From Chenopodium formosanum (Eukaryota; Streptophyta; Magnoliopsida; Caryophyllales; Amaranthaceae), in assembly GCA_024500155.1 (NCBI GenBank), contig CM044871.1, forward strand, positions 35,628,228-35,692,227: DNA of 64,000 nt. The letters are read 5' to 3'. Of this stretch, positions 38,601 to 50,117 are shown in pieces. The position numbers and the translations under genes were made by a program. Under the pieces are notes generated by a model. It was not told the DNA's origin, ran no database searches, and worked only from the letters and a program-made list of their open reading frames with translations. The first letter of the stretch is position 1. Each line of letters opens with the position of its first letter.

Positions 38601-40993
38601 TAAAAAAAGCTTTTTGAATTAAATGAAAGTCAAACACATTCAAATAAATCTTTTTCAATCGAAATAAAGTAAAACACTTTCAAACAAAGCTTTTTAAATC
38701 AAATGAAAGTCAAACACGTTCAAACAAAGATTTTTGAATCAAATGAAAGTCAAACACAATAAAACAAAGCTTTTTGAATCAAATGAAACTGAAATACATT
38801 CAAACAAATCTTTTTGGATCGAAATATAGTCAAACACAATCAAACATAGCTTTTTGAATCAAATGAAAGTCAAACACATTCAAACAAAGCTTTTTAAATC
38901 AAATGAAAATCAAACACATTCAAACAAATCTTTTTAGATCAAAATTCAGTCAAACACATTCAAACATAGCTTTTTGAATCAAATGAAAGTCAAACACGTC
39001 CAAACAAAGCTTTTTGAATTAAATGAAAGTCAAACACATTTAAACAAAGCTTTTTGAATCAAATAAAAGTGAAATACATCAAAATAAATCTTTTTGGATT
39101 GAACTATAGTCAAACACCTTCAAACATAGCTTTTTGAATCAAATGAAAGTCAAACACTTTCAAACAAAGCTTTTTAAATCAAATGAAAGTCAAACACATT
39201 GAAATAAATCTTTTTGAATCAAAATAAAGTCAAACACATTCAAACAAAGCTTTTTTAATTAAATGAAAGTCAAACACATTCAAACAAAGCCTTTTGAGTT
39301 AAATGAAAGTCAAACACATTCAAATAAAGCTGTTTGAATCAAATGAAAGTCAAATACATTCAAACAAAGCTTTTTGAATCTTATGAAACTAAAACACATT
39401 CAAACAATTCTTTTTGAATCGAAATAAAGTAAAAAAAATTCAAACAAAGATCTTTGAAACAAAAGAAAGTGAAACACATTCAAACAAGCTTTTTGAATCA
39501 AATGAAAGTCAAACACATTCAAACAAATCTTTCAAAATCAAGTCAAAGTCAAACACATTGAAACATAGCTTATTGAATCAAACGAAAGTCAAACACATTG
39601 AAACAAATCTTTTAAAATCAAATGAAAGTCAAACAGATTAAAACAAAGTTTTTTGGATTAAATGAAAGTCAAACACATTGAAACAAATCTTTTAAAATCA
39701 TATGAAAGTCAAACACATTCAAACATAGCTTTTTCAATCAAATGAAAGTCAAACACATTCAAATAAATATTTTTAAATCAAATGAAAGTCAAACAAATTC
39801 ATACATAGGTTTTTGAATCAAATGAAAGTCAAACACATTCAAACAAAGCTTTTTGAATCCAATGAAAGTCAAACACATTTAAATAAATCTTTTTGAATCA
39901 AAATAAAGTTAAACACATTCAAACAAAGGTTTTTGAGTCAAATGAAAGTCAAACATATTCAAACATAGCATTTTGAATCAAATCAAATTTAAACACATTC
40001 AAAGAAATCTTTTTTGGATCGAAATTCATTCAAACACGTTCAAACAAAGCTTTCTGAATCAAAAGAAAGTCAAACACATTCAAACAATTTTATTTGAATC
40101 GAAAAAAAGTAAAAACACATTCAAACAATGCTTTTTGAATCAAAAGAAAGTCAAACACATTAAAACAATGTATTTTGAATCAAATAAAAGTCAAACACAT
40201 TCAAACAAATCTTTTAAATCATATAAAAGTCAAACACATTCAAACATAGCTTTTTGAATCAAATAAAAGTCAAACACATTCAAACAAAGCTTTTGAATCA
40301 AATGAAAGTCAAACACATTCAAATAAATCTTTTTGTATCAAAATAAAGTCAAACACATTCAAATAAAGCTTTTTGAATCGTGTGAAAGTCAAACACGTTC
40401 AAACAAAGCTTTTTGAATTAAATGATAGTTAAACCCATTCAAAGAAAGCTTTTTGAATCAAATGAAAGTCAAACACATTCAAACAAATCTTTTAAGATCG
40501 AAATACAGTCAAACACATTCAAACATGGCTTTTTGAATCAATTGAAAGTAAAACACATTCAAACAAGCTTTTTGAATCAAATGAAAGTCAAACACATTCA
40601 AACTATTCTTTTTGAATCGAAATAAAGTCAAACACATTCAAACATAGCTTTTTAAATCAAATGAACGTTAAACACATTCAAACAAATCTTTTTAAATCAT
40701 ATGAAAGTCAAACACATTCAAACATAGCTTTTTGAATTAAATGAAAGTCAAACACATTCAAACAAAGGTTTTTGAATCAAATGACAGTCAAACTCATTTA
40801 AAAAAATCTTTTTAGATCGAAATACAGCCAAACACATTTAAACAAAGCTTTATATATCAAAAGAAAGTCAAACACATTCTAACAATTCTTTTTGAATCGA
40901 AAAAAAAGTAAAACACATGCAAACAAAGTTTTTTGAATCAAATGAAAGTTAAATACATTCAAACAATTCTTTTTGAATCGAAAAAAATGAAAC
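35688..40993. repeat. 40-bp satellite array, block 4
   Basis: Same family, more diverged in places. It has monomers with small deletions (near 36600, 36897 and 37735). No inserted element was seen in these 5.3 kb. Confidence 0.96.
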
Positions 40994-42429
40994 TTTGGAC
41001 ACCCATTTGTGTCTCCCCAAAATCAAACCTAGTGATGAATACCTTTCCTGTCATTTGATTATTGAACAAACCGAAAGTGTGAAAAGTCTAGTGCTGAGGA
41101 TGTTTTTATTAAAATATCTCTTCTTTCTGTTTTTGAAAATATTTCTTTTCTTACCTTATTTTTGAAAAACGTGCATTCCAGTTTAGTTTGGTCCATGATA
41201 TTGGTCCAATAATGGTGTATTTGGATGGGGCTTGAAAAGACCTTTCCAACGATATATTATAAGCCCAATTATGATTAATAATGAGGAAGTTATGACCAAA
41301 ATACGAAACTGGGCTCGAACCGGATCTTACCTACGGCCCAATGATAATGTGGAGGGTCCAAAGGTTTAATCCTATTCCTAAAGTAATTAGGATAAATTAA
41401 AAGTTTCTATAAGTTTTTAAAAGATCTTAATTATCCTTTTTGAAAAGATAAAATTAAAGAATTTGAGTTAAATAAAAACTTTCCTTTTTTAAAACTTTCC
41501 TTTTTCTTAAATCCTAATACTATTCGAATTTAAAGATGTTCAAAGACAGTCAGATTTTATTTTTGTTCCTCATAATCTTTATCCAAATTTTATATGGTTG
41601 GATAGATCTTGAAATTATTTTTCCAATGATATATTATAATATTAAATCCGAGCTATAACGAAAAAGATATGAATGAGATATGAAACTCTATCCAAAACTA
41701 ACATTGTCCTAATATTTTGGCCATATCTTTTTATATACAAAAGATTTTAATCTGATGTTAGGGTTAAGGCTTTGATTTTTAATGTTTAGTGACATGATAA
41801 AGGTTTGTTATTAATATTGTTAGTATCATGCCTAGGATCTGCTATTAATATTATGTTGTAACATGATTATTTTAATTATTATTATTTATTATGATTATAA
41901 TTATTTTATGAATATCATGTTGCTTGATTATATTTATTTTTATTGCTTGATCACACCTTTTATGTATGTTTAAAGGGAATTAGTACTTGTAATCATGCTT
42001 AATAAGATAATTAATAATCTTGTTTAGGGTTAATATGATTATAATTCAAGTGATCGCCAATAATAGATTTATTTGTGCATTAAATTCAACCAACATAGAT
42101 AAACAGATTAAGGGTAATCCTATTGATTGCATGTTAGTCAGAAAGCGCACATGAATACGATCAGAATAAAGTAGAGGCCTATTATTAGGACAGGTTCAAT
42201 CTCTTTTAGGTTGGATTTGTACCTTCATCCCCGAACTACCATTCACGGTTCCAGACCTTTTGGAGTTGACGATCTCCTGGATCGTTAAGGGGTGAACGGT
42301 TTACAAGTTCCTAAAACTTGTTGGCGACTCTTTTGCTCAATCATCTTTCCCTTTGGACGCCACCGTACTTTAATGTATGACCACAGTGGGGTTCAAGCTA
42401 GGGGATTAACGCTTGAAATATTCCCTACA
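40994..42429 (+). mobile_element. Solo LTR, Tat/Ogre-like family, plus strand, internally deleted
   Basis: It runs from TTTGGACACCC (a mutated TGTAGACACCC) to TTCCCTACA. It is flanked by GAAAC and AAAAC, an imperfect 5-bp duplication in satellite. It is homologous to the LTRs at 43320-45420, 51283-55458 and 56749-58654, which are 1.9-2.1 kb. This copy (1,436 bp) lacks the GGCGCC cluster and the TATA region present in the others. It has several TTAGGGTT words at 41758-42110. Confidence 0.85.
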
Positions 42430-43319
42430 AAAACACATTCAAAAAAAGCTTTTTGAATCAAAATAAAGTTAAACACATTCAAACAAAGCTTTTTGAATCA
42501 AATGAAAGTCAAACACATTCAAACAAATCTTTTTAAATCAAATGAAAGTCAAACACATTCAAACATAGCTTTTAGAATCAAATAAAATTCAAGCACATTA
42601 AAATAAAGCTTTTTGAATCAAATGAAAGTAAAAAACATTCAAATAAATCTTTTTGAATCGAAATAACGTCAAACACATTCAAACATAGCTTTTTAAATCA
42701 AATGAAAGTCAAACACATTTAAACAAATCATTTTAAATCATATGAAAGTCACACATATTTAAACATAGTTTTTAGAATCAAATGAATGTCAAACACATTC
42801 AAACAAAGCTTTTTGAATTAAATGAAAGTCAAACACATTCAAAAAAAGGTTTCTAGATCGAAATACAGTAAAATATATTCAAACAAAGCTTTATGAATCA
42901 AAAGAAAGTTAAACACATTCTAACAATTCTTTTTAAATCGAAAAAAAGTAAAATATATTCAAACAAAGTTTTTTGAATCAAAAGAAAGTCAAACACATTC
43001 AAACAAAGTTTATTGATTAAACTGAAAGTCAAACACATTCAAACATAGCTTTTTGAATCAAATGAATGTCAAACACATTCAAACAAAGTATTTTGAATCA
43101 AATGAAAGTCAATTACATTCAAACAAAGGTTTTTAAATCTAATGAAAGTCAAACACATTCAAACAATTCTTTTTGAATCAAAATAAAGTAAAACAAATTC
43201 AAACAAAGCTTTTTGAATCAAAAGAAGGTCAAACACATTCAAACAAGTTTTTTGAATCAAAAGGAAGTCAAACACTTTCTAATAAACTTTTCAAAATAAA
43301 ATTAAAGTCAAACACATTC
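42430..43319. repeat. 40-bp satellite array, block 5
   Basis: Satellite between two Tat-like LTR insertions. The last 304 bp (43016-43319) have a near-identical copy at 50979-51282. The final CATTC is the left target duplication of the LTR that follows. Confidence 0.96.
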
Positions 43320-44681
43320 TGTAGGGAATAATTTCAAGCCTTTAAAATCCCACTAGCTTGAACCCCACCGTGATCATACACTAAAGTACGGTGGCATCCA
43401 AAAGGGAAGAAGATAAAGCAAAAGAGTCGCCAACAAGTTTTTTAAGGAACTTGTAAACCGTTCACGAGGTGAAGGTTACACCCCTTAACGATCCAAGAGA
43501 TCGTCAACTCCATAAGGTCATGAACCAAATAAGGGTTCGGGGATGATGGTACAAATCCAACCTAAAAGAGATTGAACCTGCCCTAATAGAAGGCCTCTAC
43601 TTTATTCTGCTCGTATTCATGTGCGCTTTCTGACTAACATGCAATCAATAGGAATTAACCCTAAACCTGCTTAATCTATGTTGGTTGAATTTTAATGCAC
43701 AAATAAACTATTATTGGCGATCACTTGAATTTATAATCATATTTAACCCTAAACAAGATTATTAATATCTTATTAAGCGTGATTGCAAGTACAAATTCCC
43801 TTTAAGCATGCAATAAAAAATGTGATCAAGCAATAAATAATAAGCATCAAGCAACATAATAAATAATAATCATGAATAATAATTATAATCATCATAAAAT
43901 TATAATCATAATCAAAACAATAATAATCATAAATAAAATAATCATTATCAAAATAATAATAATAATAATAATATTCACAATCATCATAAATTATAACAAT
44001 TATAATCATAATCATGTTCATGTTAATATTAAAGCATAATAATAATAGCAAGATCCTAGGCATGATACTAACAAGATTAATAACAAACCCTAGCATGTCA
44101 CTAAGCAATAAAAATCAAATCTTTAACCCTAACATGATACTAACATGAACAAATATTAGGAAGAAAATAAAAAGGCATCTTAGCAATCATATTTAATATT
44201 AAAAATACCCTAGACATGATACTAGGAATATCATAATAACAATCTAAGCATGATTTCTACATCATAAAATCAATAAATCAATAAAGTACTTACTTGGATG
44301 CCTCGTACCTCTTTCTAATAACAAAATACACACGTTAGTAACTTCAAGGAAAATAATAAACAAAGCAATTAAATTAAATAATTGAAAAAGAGATTTGGGA
44401 CCAAACCCTCAGAAATTAAAACCTTTCACGTCTAGGGCGAAGGCAACTTCGAATATGGCTAGGTGCTTCAAGATCTTGTGAATGTGGAATTTTGTATAAA
44501 AAAACAAGAAAGAAAGAATGCCAAAAGATTAAGAATTGATGAAAGAAAGATGATGAATAAAAAGAATTGGAGAATGTTGATGTTTATTGATTGTAAAAAA
44601 TTGATAATCAGTGATTGGAGATAATTAGTGATAATTGGAGATTGTTGATCCTAGATGAATCAAAACGGAGTTTTTGATACG

Positions 44682-44690
44682 ATATTTATA
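44682..44690 (-). promoter_or_regulatory. TATA box of LTR copy A
   Basis: The minus strand reads TATAAATAT. Upstream (44751 onward) are repeated TGGCGCC words; downstream is a leader of about 30-200 nt. The counterpart in LTR copy C is TATAAATA at 57459-57466 on the plus strand. Confidence 0.6.
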
Positions 44691-44750
44691 AAGAAAATCG
44701 GCCAAAAAAGATAATTTATCAAAACAGAGTCTGAAGATCACATAAACAAC

Positions 44751-44872
44751 TTGGCGCCAGCCCTGGCTCATTGGCGCCAGGACCAGTGGCTAGCGCCAGG
44801 CGCCAATGACTGGCGTCTAGCGCCAATCCTGGTTCCAGGCGCCAAGGCCTGGGGTTGGACGCCAAACCGGCT
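44751..44872. repeat. GGCGCC word cluster
   Basis: Four GGCGCC palindromes plus partial forms (AGCGCC, TGGCGT, GACGCC) within 122 bp of an AT-rich LTR. ATTGGCGC within it fits the plant E2F consensus WTTSSCSS; binding is untested. Copy B (54810-54903) has lost one segment. Confidence 0.8.
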
Positions 44873-45420
44873 TTTAACACGTTTTCGAAACTATGATAAT
44901 TTTACCGTACTGGAAGATAAAATAATATAATTTCAGTCGAAAATGCTATTTGATCTAATTAAAACTCTAAAGAATCCTAATTGAATTAAGAATGACAAGA
45001 CCTTCCAGAATGTTCTAGAAGACCAAAACCATTCCTAATTACATTAGGAATGATAAATCATATTAGGCCCTCCCCTAGATCATTGGGCCGTACTTAAAAC
45101 TCAAACCGAGCCCAGTTTAGTAAATTGGCCATAACTTCCTCAATATTCATCGGAATTGGGCTTATAATATATCGTTGGAAAGGTCTTTGCAAGCCCTATC
45201 CAACTACACCACTATTGGACCCATATCATGGACCAACAAAACTGGATTGGCTGTTTTCTTAAAATAAAGTTTTCAAAAACAGAGAGAAGAGAAAGAAAAA
45301 GAAATAAAACTTTCCGCAACACTAGACCTTTCCACACTTTCGTTTCATTCGATCATGATTCGACGTGAAAGGTACTCATCACTGGGTTTGGTTTTGGGGA
45401 GACTCAAATGGGTGTCTACC

Positions 45421-45435
45421 GAAGCCCCCACTTTG
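45421..45435 (-). other. Polypurine tract
   Basis: The minus strand reads AAAGTGGGGGCTTCG directly before the 3' LTR. The same tract precedes the plus-strand LTR at 56749 (AAAGTGGGGGCTTC at 56735-56748). Confidence 0.8.
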
Positions 45436-45742
45436 ACTGAGTTTGGAGAAACGCAAGTTTCGAAAACGAAAGTCAAAGTATCGATAGGGACGGAGAATGA
45501 TTCAAAACGTTCTGCGATCCTAAATCAATCTTATAACGCCAGTACCTGCAAAACAATGTTAGTTAAACAGATAGAAGAGTTAAGAAACGCGTATCTTGCA
45601 CCGTCCAGCACACGTCTCTGAAAGTTCGATTGTTTTGATGACCTCCTGCAAGCTAGAGAATGTCATCCCGCTTGAAAACCGCTACGCCTTGTAACTGCTT
45701 CCAAATTAGAAGATTGCTTTGCTCGAAACGATCCTCTCCGCT
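45436..45742. other. 3' untranslated region of Tat-like element, no gene seen
   Basis: The homologous sequence in opposite orientation occurs at about 56550-56735, so it is a conserved element 3' region. No domain is visible in any frame. Confidence 0.6.
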
Positions 45743-46010
45743 TTGATAATATTCCATATCCAAGGGAATACTATCGAAGATTATTTCTCTTGAAACAATC
45801 CTCATCCGCATTGATAATATTCCACGTCCAAGGGAATACCATCGAAGATTATTTCTCTTGAAACAATCTCCATCCGCATTGATAATATTCCACATCCTAG
45901 GGAATATGATCGAAGATTATTTCTCTTGAAACAATCTCCATCCGCATTGATAATATTCCACATCCTAGGGAATATGATCGAAGACAACTTCGCCCGAAAT
46001 TACCTTTAGT
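45743..46010 (-). repeat. 68-bp tandem repeat, about 3.7 copies
   Basis: TTGATAATATTCCA starts at 45743, 45811, 45879 and 45947, exactly 68 bp apart. The units share GGGAATA, ATCGAAGA and TCTTGAAACAATC. The last unit is cut short at about 45990. Confidence 0.92.
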
Positions 46011-46130
46011 TGTTTGTGACAACTCTCCACAATCTAGGGAATGCCACCTTGCTTCTTTGACATTCTGAACAAAGAGCTCCTTTTTCCCGCTGTGATAGTC
46101 TTCGAAAAGATCACTGCTTTTTAATATTTG

Positions 46131-46190
46131 CTATGCCAGTACGCCGGTGCTTTGCTGCTTGTGAACCAGTATGTCGGTGCTTTTGCTATG
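46131..46190 (-). repeat. 31-bp minisatellite, 2 copies
   Basis: Two copies of a unit whose minus strand contains CACCGACATACTGGTTCACA. The homologous plus-strand element at 56036-56190 has five copies. Confidence 0.75.
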
Positions 46191-46192
46191 AT

Positions 46193-46960
46193 GACAATCC
46201 TCTTTTCTTTGGGAATAGTTGCCAACACAACTCTTGTATGATGTATGACAATCCGATTTAGGGAAAGTTGTCAATGCTTCGTAACAATCCATCCTTGGAA
46301 ATGTTGCCACGATGAAGCGACAATCCGTACCTCGGAAAATTTACCAAAATCCAATCTTTGGAAAAGTTGCCAATGCTTCGTAACAATCTTTCATAAGAAC
46401 TTTGCTACGATCGACAATCCACATCTTGGAATATAACTCTTGAAAGCAATCCACCTTGGAAATTTGCCAACGCTATGCGACAATCCTTTTGGGAAAATAT
46501 TGCCACAATTGACAATCCGCGTCTTGGAACATTTGCAAAAAAGAGTCGACCGACAATCCAATTCGGGAAAATTTGCCACTTACTGAAATAAATGACAATC
46601 CACGTTGAGGAACTTTTGCCGATATTTATGATGAGTAGAGACCTACGACAATCCTTTGGGAAATTTTGCCATAGGGAACTGGGTGTATGACAATCCAATC
46701 TCAGAAAACTTGCCAACGAGCCGATGAATGTATGACAATCCGAACTTGGAAAAACTTGCCAATAAAAGAAGGAGCACGACAATCCACGCTTGGAAACTTT
46801 TCCAGAGATGACAATCCAATCTTGGAAAAATTGTCGTTGAAGAAGATGCACGACAATCCATTTTTGGAAATATTGTCAGTTGGGGATGACAATCCAATTT
46901 TTGGAAAACTTTGTCGTTTAATAAGAATGTGCGACAATCCATATTTGGAAATATTGTCGT
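46193..46960. repeat. Irregular array of GACAATCC...TTGTC hairpin words
   Basis: Fifteen or more units of roughly 35-60 bp, each with GACAATCC, 4-10 nt, TTGGAAA and TTGCC or TTGTC. Several, such as those at 46810, 46852, 46888 and 46933, form an outer GACAAT/ATTGTC pair and an inner CCAA/TTGG pair. Spacer sequences are unrelated. Confidence 0.8.
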
Positions 46961-48998
46961 TTAAGTGCTTGCTTTTGAACCGATTGTAATGAGCTAGTGT
47001 TTTAGGCGCTTAAGCTAAGTGAGACGATTTTTTGTCAGGTCAATCACTTACTACGATTGTAATCAAGCTGACTACTTAATCATGTCAAATTGCTTATAGG
47101 GGCTAACTGGCGTACCAAGGAACCCGAAATTGTTGCATGAGGTCGAAATCACCTTTCTGAGAGGCTTTGAGCTCTGTCACTGCTGAAATATCTCTAAAGC
47201 CAAGAATTGGAGTAGGGTCTTCCTTATTCTGCTGCACCTGTATTTATTTTGACTATAGAACTTTGCCAATCTTTTTAATTATCTTAGGGTTGACCTAAGG
47301 CTTAATGTTGCTTGACTCATCGACTTGACACGACTCAAGGTATAAACTTGACTCGATATGACTGACTGACTCGAGGTTACTCGACTCAAAGTAAAATGAC
47401 ACATGTGTTAGACTCATGACCCGTGTGTGCATAGTGTTGACTCAATGTGACTCAAAAATGCAAAAAAGCAAAAATTTTCCGTCATTTTTGTGGAGGGTAC
47501 CGACTTTCTCCCGAAAAAGAAAGACGTGAAAAAGAAAATCAAAAGTTTGAAGATGCATGTTGAATGAGCTTAGTCAAATGTTGTTTGATACTATCTCTCA
47601 AGGTTCAAGGATTAATTCATCCTAGGCTATCTCAATGGTTGACTCCATGATGGAAGTATTTGGGTAACTTAGGCACGGAGGCTAAGCACTTCATACTTTG
47701 TGATGCAATGACAATTATGGGTGATGAGCGATTTTGATATGATAAGGCATGCTTCAGCGTTGTGTTAAGATTTCATGACAAAGGGTTCCTAAGGGAAGTA
47801 TATTTGGTCATGTATCTGTGCATTGTGTGAAAGTGACACTAAAGCTAGGCCGTAAGAGCTAAGTGTGTGGAAAAATATATTATTGAAAAGAGTCAAATGG
47901 TGGTGACTCTTAGGCTAGGTAAGCTAATGATGTAGGGATCAAGCCCCCAAGTCTAGCTCTAAATGAATAGGGATGAGCATTGGAGATCCCTTGATATGAT
48001 CATGGTGTAAGTGTGTGAATGTGAATATGAATGCATGTTTATTACGGCCGCACCTCGATGTGAGGTTGCCTACGTATCCGTTAGGAATCAGGCCGAACGT
48101 AGCTCTAGCCGAACCTCGCACAGGTGTGTGTACCTCAAAAAGGTATTTTAAGGGTTGTAACGCGGTTAGGCTAAAGGTTATAGAAGAAGGGGATAAAGGC
48201 TCAAGACCCTAGACAAGCCCCCAAGGTGTGCAACCTTGCTTCTGAATCTTTGTATTTTCATGCTTGAGGTTTTCTACTCTTTTTTTTTCTTAGCTCTTTC
48301 TTTTGCTTTAGCATTTATTTTATTTTAATAAGTGTGAGCAATCCCGATCATGCGGTCTATCACTCACTTGGCATTCATGTTTCTCAGGCACGGTACCGAG
48401 CACTCGATAAGAGACGCAATCTGAGACGTGTTCCTATCGAAGATATTTTCATATCAAAGACATTGGAACACTTTCCCTTTTGTACACTTTTATTTATTTT
48501 TTTATTATTGATTATTTTTTTCTATTGCTTTCTTTTGAATTTGCTCAAGCTTTCTTTAGAATTGCATAAGTTGCACGCCATCCCATCCTAAGGTTAGGTA
48601 GATGTAGGTTGAAAAAAAGAAGGGTCTATCGTTAGACGAGGCTCAAAGTGGCTTATGAAGAAAGGATTGCATATTTGAAAGGTGAAAGAAGATATGATGT
48701 GGCTACAAGGGGTGCCTCAAATCATTGGTATACCTTGTGCTTAGCTCGACATGGATTTTTCTTTCATTTTTTTTTTTTTTTTAATGCAATGCAATGAAAT
48801 GATCATATGTAAGGAAATAAATGCTCATTTTTATTAAAAGAAAAGGAAAAAAGACTATAAAATTAATCTAAAGGAAAAGAAAAGGTGCCTATGCTAGACT
48901 TATTGGGGAAAGGAAAAAATGAAAAAGAAATAGACAAAAGAGGTCATGAAATCTTGTCATTGAAGCTCGCCTCTTGTCTTGTGTTGTTTGCTCCGACA
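46961..48998. other. Non-coding middle part of Tat-like element
   Basis: Stops in all frames and no recognisable pol domain. It includes a GACTC-rich stretch (47316-47470), a G/A-rich middle, a sequence with GAGGTTGCCTACGTATCC at 48060-48077, and T-rich tracts near 48270-48330 and 48770-48782. The segment 47099-47126 is the inverse of 55896-55923 in the plus-strand relative. Confidence 0.65.
47316..47470. repeat. Cluster of TGACTC/CGACTC words
   Basis: About ten TGACTC or CGACTC words lie within 155 bp, some as direct GACTGACTGACTC. A weaker group is at about 50480-50550 on the other side of gag. Confidence 0.6.
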
Positions 48999-50117
48999 TC
49001 ATCCAGTCTTCTCGCTAGCTAGAGGCAATGGGATCTTATTTGCTTCTATGAGATCTTGAATGAGATTTTGAAACCTGTAGCATTCATCGGTGGTATGACC
49101 GTTTCCTCGATGGTACTTGCAATAGGAATTTGGATTCCATCTCGAAGATCGATTTTCTGGTGTTGGATCCTCGGTAGGGCCAATAGGTTTGATTAATCCT
49201 CGATCATAGAGACGATCGAAAGCAGCATCGTAGGTCATTCCAATGGATGTGAACTCTCGCCTGGGTTTCCTTTTATATCCTTGATGGTCCACGGCTAAGA
49301 CATCATTATGGTCAAAGTTACTAACATTATTACTAGAGTGGGCGCTTTCGGAAGAAGAAGGATTGTCGCTCTTCTTTCCTTTCCAGCCACCGTGGTTGCT
49401 ATTGTTAGTAGCTTTTTGCTTTGCAAGGTCATCTTCGATCTCGATACCTATGTCATAGACGGCCTTGAAGGTATTCAAGTTGTGTTGATATTTTAAGTGT
49501 TTTGAATACTTTTCTTGGAGATTCTTGATAAAAATCCTCACGGATTCTTTTTCGGTGGGGACCTCAATCATCTTGGCGGAAGTTTCTCTCCATTTATTAA
49601 AGAAAGAAGTAAAGCCTTCATTCTCTTTTTGTCTTAGCATCTCAAGTTGTCTATGATCGGTTTCAACTTGAATATTGCACTTGTACCTATCACCGAAAGC
49701 GTTTGCTATCGATTCCCAGGTAGAGGTTTTCTCCTTGTCAAGGGAGAAGAACCATTGTTGGCAAACGGCTTCAAGAGATAGTGGGAACAAAGAGGGGAAA
49801 ACCTTCTTATCGATACCCTTAATGCTGATTATAGTTCCGAAAGCTCTTAGATGGAAGTAAGGGTTATCTGTTTCCTTGAATTTAGGGATGTCAGTAGCGT
49901 TGAACTTATGCGGAAGAAGTTCCTTGTCCAGCGAGACCCCTTGCGAACTCACGCCTTGAAATTTGTAGTCACTAGATAGCTTGCTCAAGCTTTCTTGCAT
50001 GAAGTCCATCCGTTGTTGCTTCATGGGATCATCGATCTTGAGTGTGAGTAACTTCAGTGTTTCAGTCATGGTAGCCAATTGGTTCCTAAGCTCATTGACT
50101 TCTTCTTGAGTTGCCAT
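48999..50117 (-). CDS. Retrotransposon Gag (Tat/Ogre-like), 372 aa
   Basis: Capsid/nucleocapsid precursor, intact from MATQEEVNEL to a stop. Residues 1-30 look coiled-coil. About 75-215 is the gag core, with FHLRAFG, WFFSLDKEKTSTWESIANAF and FTSFFNKWRETSAKM, then VRIFIKNLQ. About 235-290 is a basic and Ser/Asn/Gly-rich linker. Residues 333-346 form a variant knuckle C-x2-H-x4-H-x4-C (CKYHRGNGHTTDEC) followed by FQNLIQDLI, a style known from Tat/Ogre gags. The protein would package element RNA. No protease follows in any frame, so the reading frame ends as gag alone. An intact frame in an otherwise decayed element suggests recent activity in trans. Confidence 0.88.
   Translation of the reverse strand: MATQEEVNELRNQLATMTETLKLLTLKIDDPMKQQRMDFMQESLSKLSSDYKFQGVSSQGVSLDKELLPHKFNATDIPKFKETDNPYFHLRAFGTIISIKGIDKKVFPSLFPLSLEAVCQQWFFSLDKEKTSTWESIANAFGDRYKCNIQVETDHRQLEMLRQKENEGFTSFFNKWRETSAKMIEVPTEKESVRIFIKNLQEKYSKHLKYQHNLNTFKAVYDIGIEIEDDLAKQKATNNSNHGGWKGKKSDNPSSSESAHSSNNVSNFDHNDVLAVDHQGYKRKPRREFTSIGMTYDAAFDRLYDRGLIKPIGPTEDPTPENRSSRWNPNSYCKYHRGNGHTTDECYRFQNLIQDLIEANKIPLPLASEKTG

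Larger units (their letters stand above)
43320..45420 (-). repeat. 3' LTR (copy A), Tat/Ogre-like
   Basis: 2,101 bp. The plus strand reads TGTAGGG... to ...GGTGTCTACC (normally CTACA). Minus-strand TATAAATAT lies at 44682-44690, and a TGGCGCC word cluster at 44751-44872 lies just upstream of it. AACCCTA words and AAT/ATT microsatellites (about 43850-44030) lie in the presumed transcribed part. It aligns along its whole length with copy B (51283-55458) apart from the CACTA insertion and small indels. Confidence 0.9.

Noticed and set aside
43773..44108. Tyr/Asp/Ile-rich minus-strand ORFs at 43773-44108 and 53833-54165
   Set aside because: They result from ATT/AAT microsatellite in LTR copies A and B and vary in length with repeat number.
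43655..44212. Interstitial telomere repeat
   Set aside because: AACCCTA words are single and scattered, not tandem (TTTAGGG)n, and they lie inside LTRs.
45653..45987. ORFs over the 68-bp repeat (80 and 61 codons)
   Set aside because: Repeat-derived frames in the untranslated tail of the Tat-like element.
46405..46942. Overlapping ORFs of 78-148 codons on both strands over the GACAATCC array
   Set aside because: They arise from the short repeated words. Several frames are open at once on both strands, a sign of composition and not of coding.
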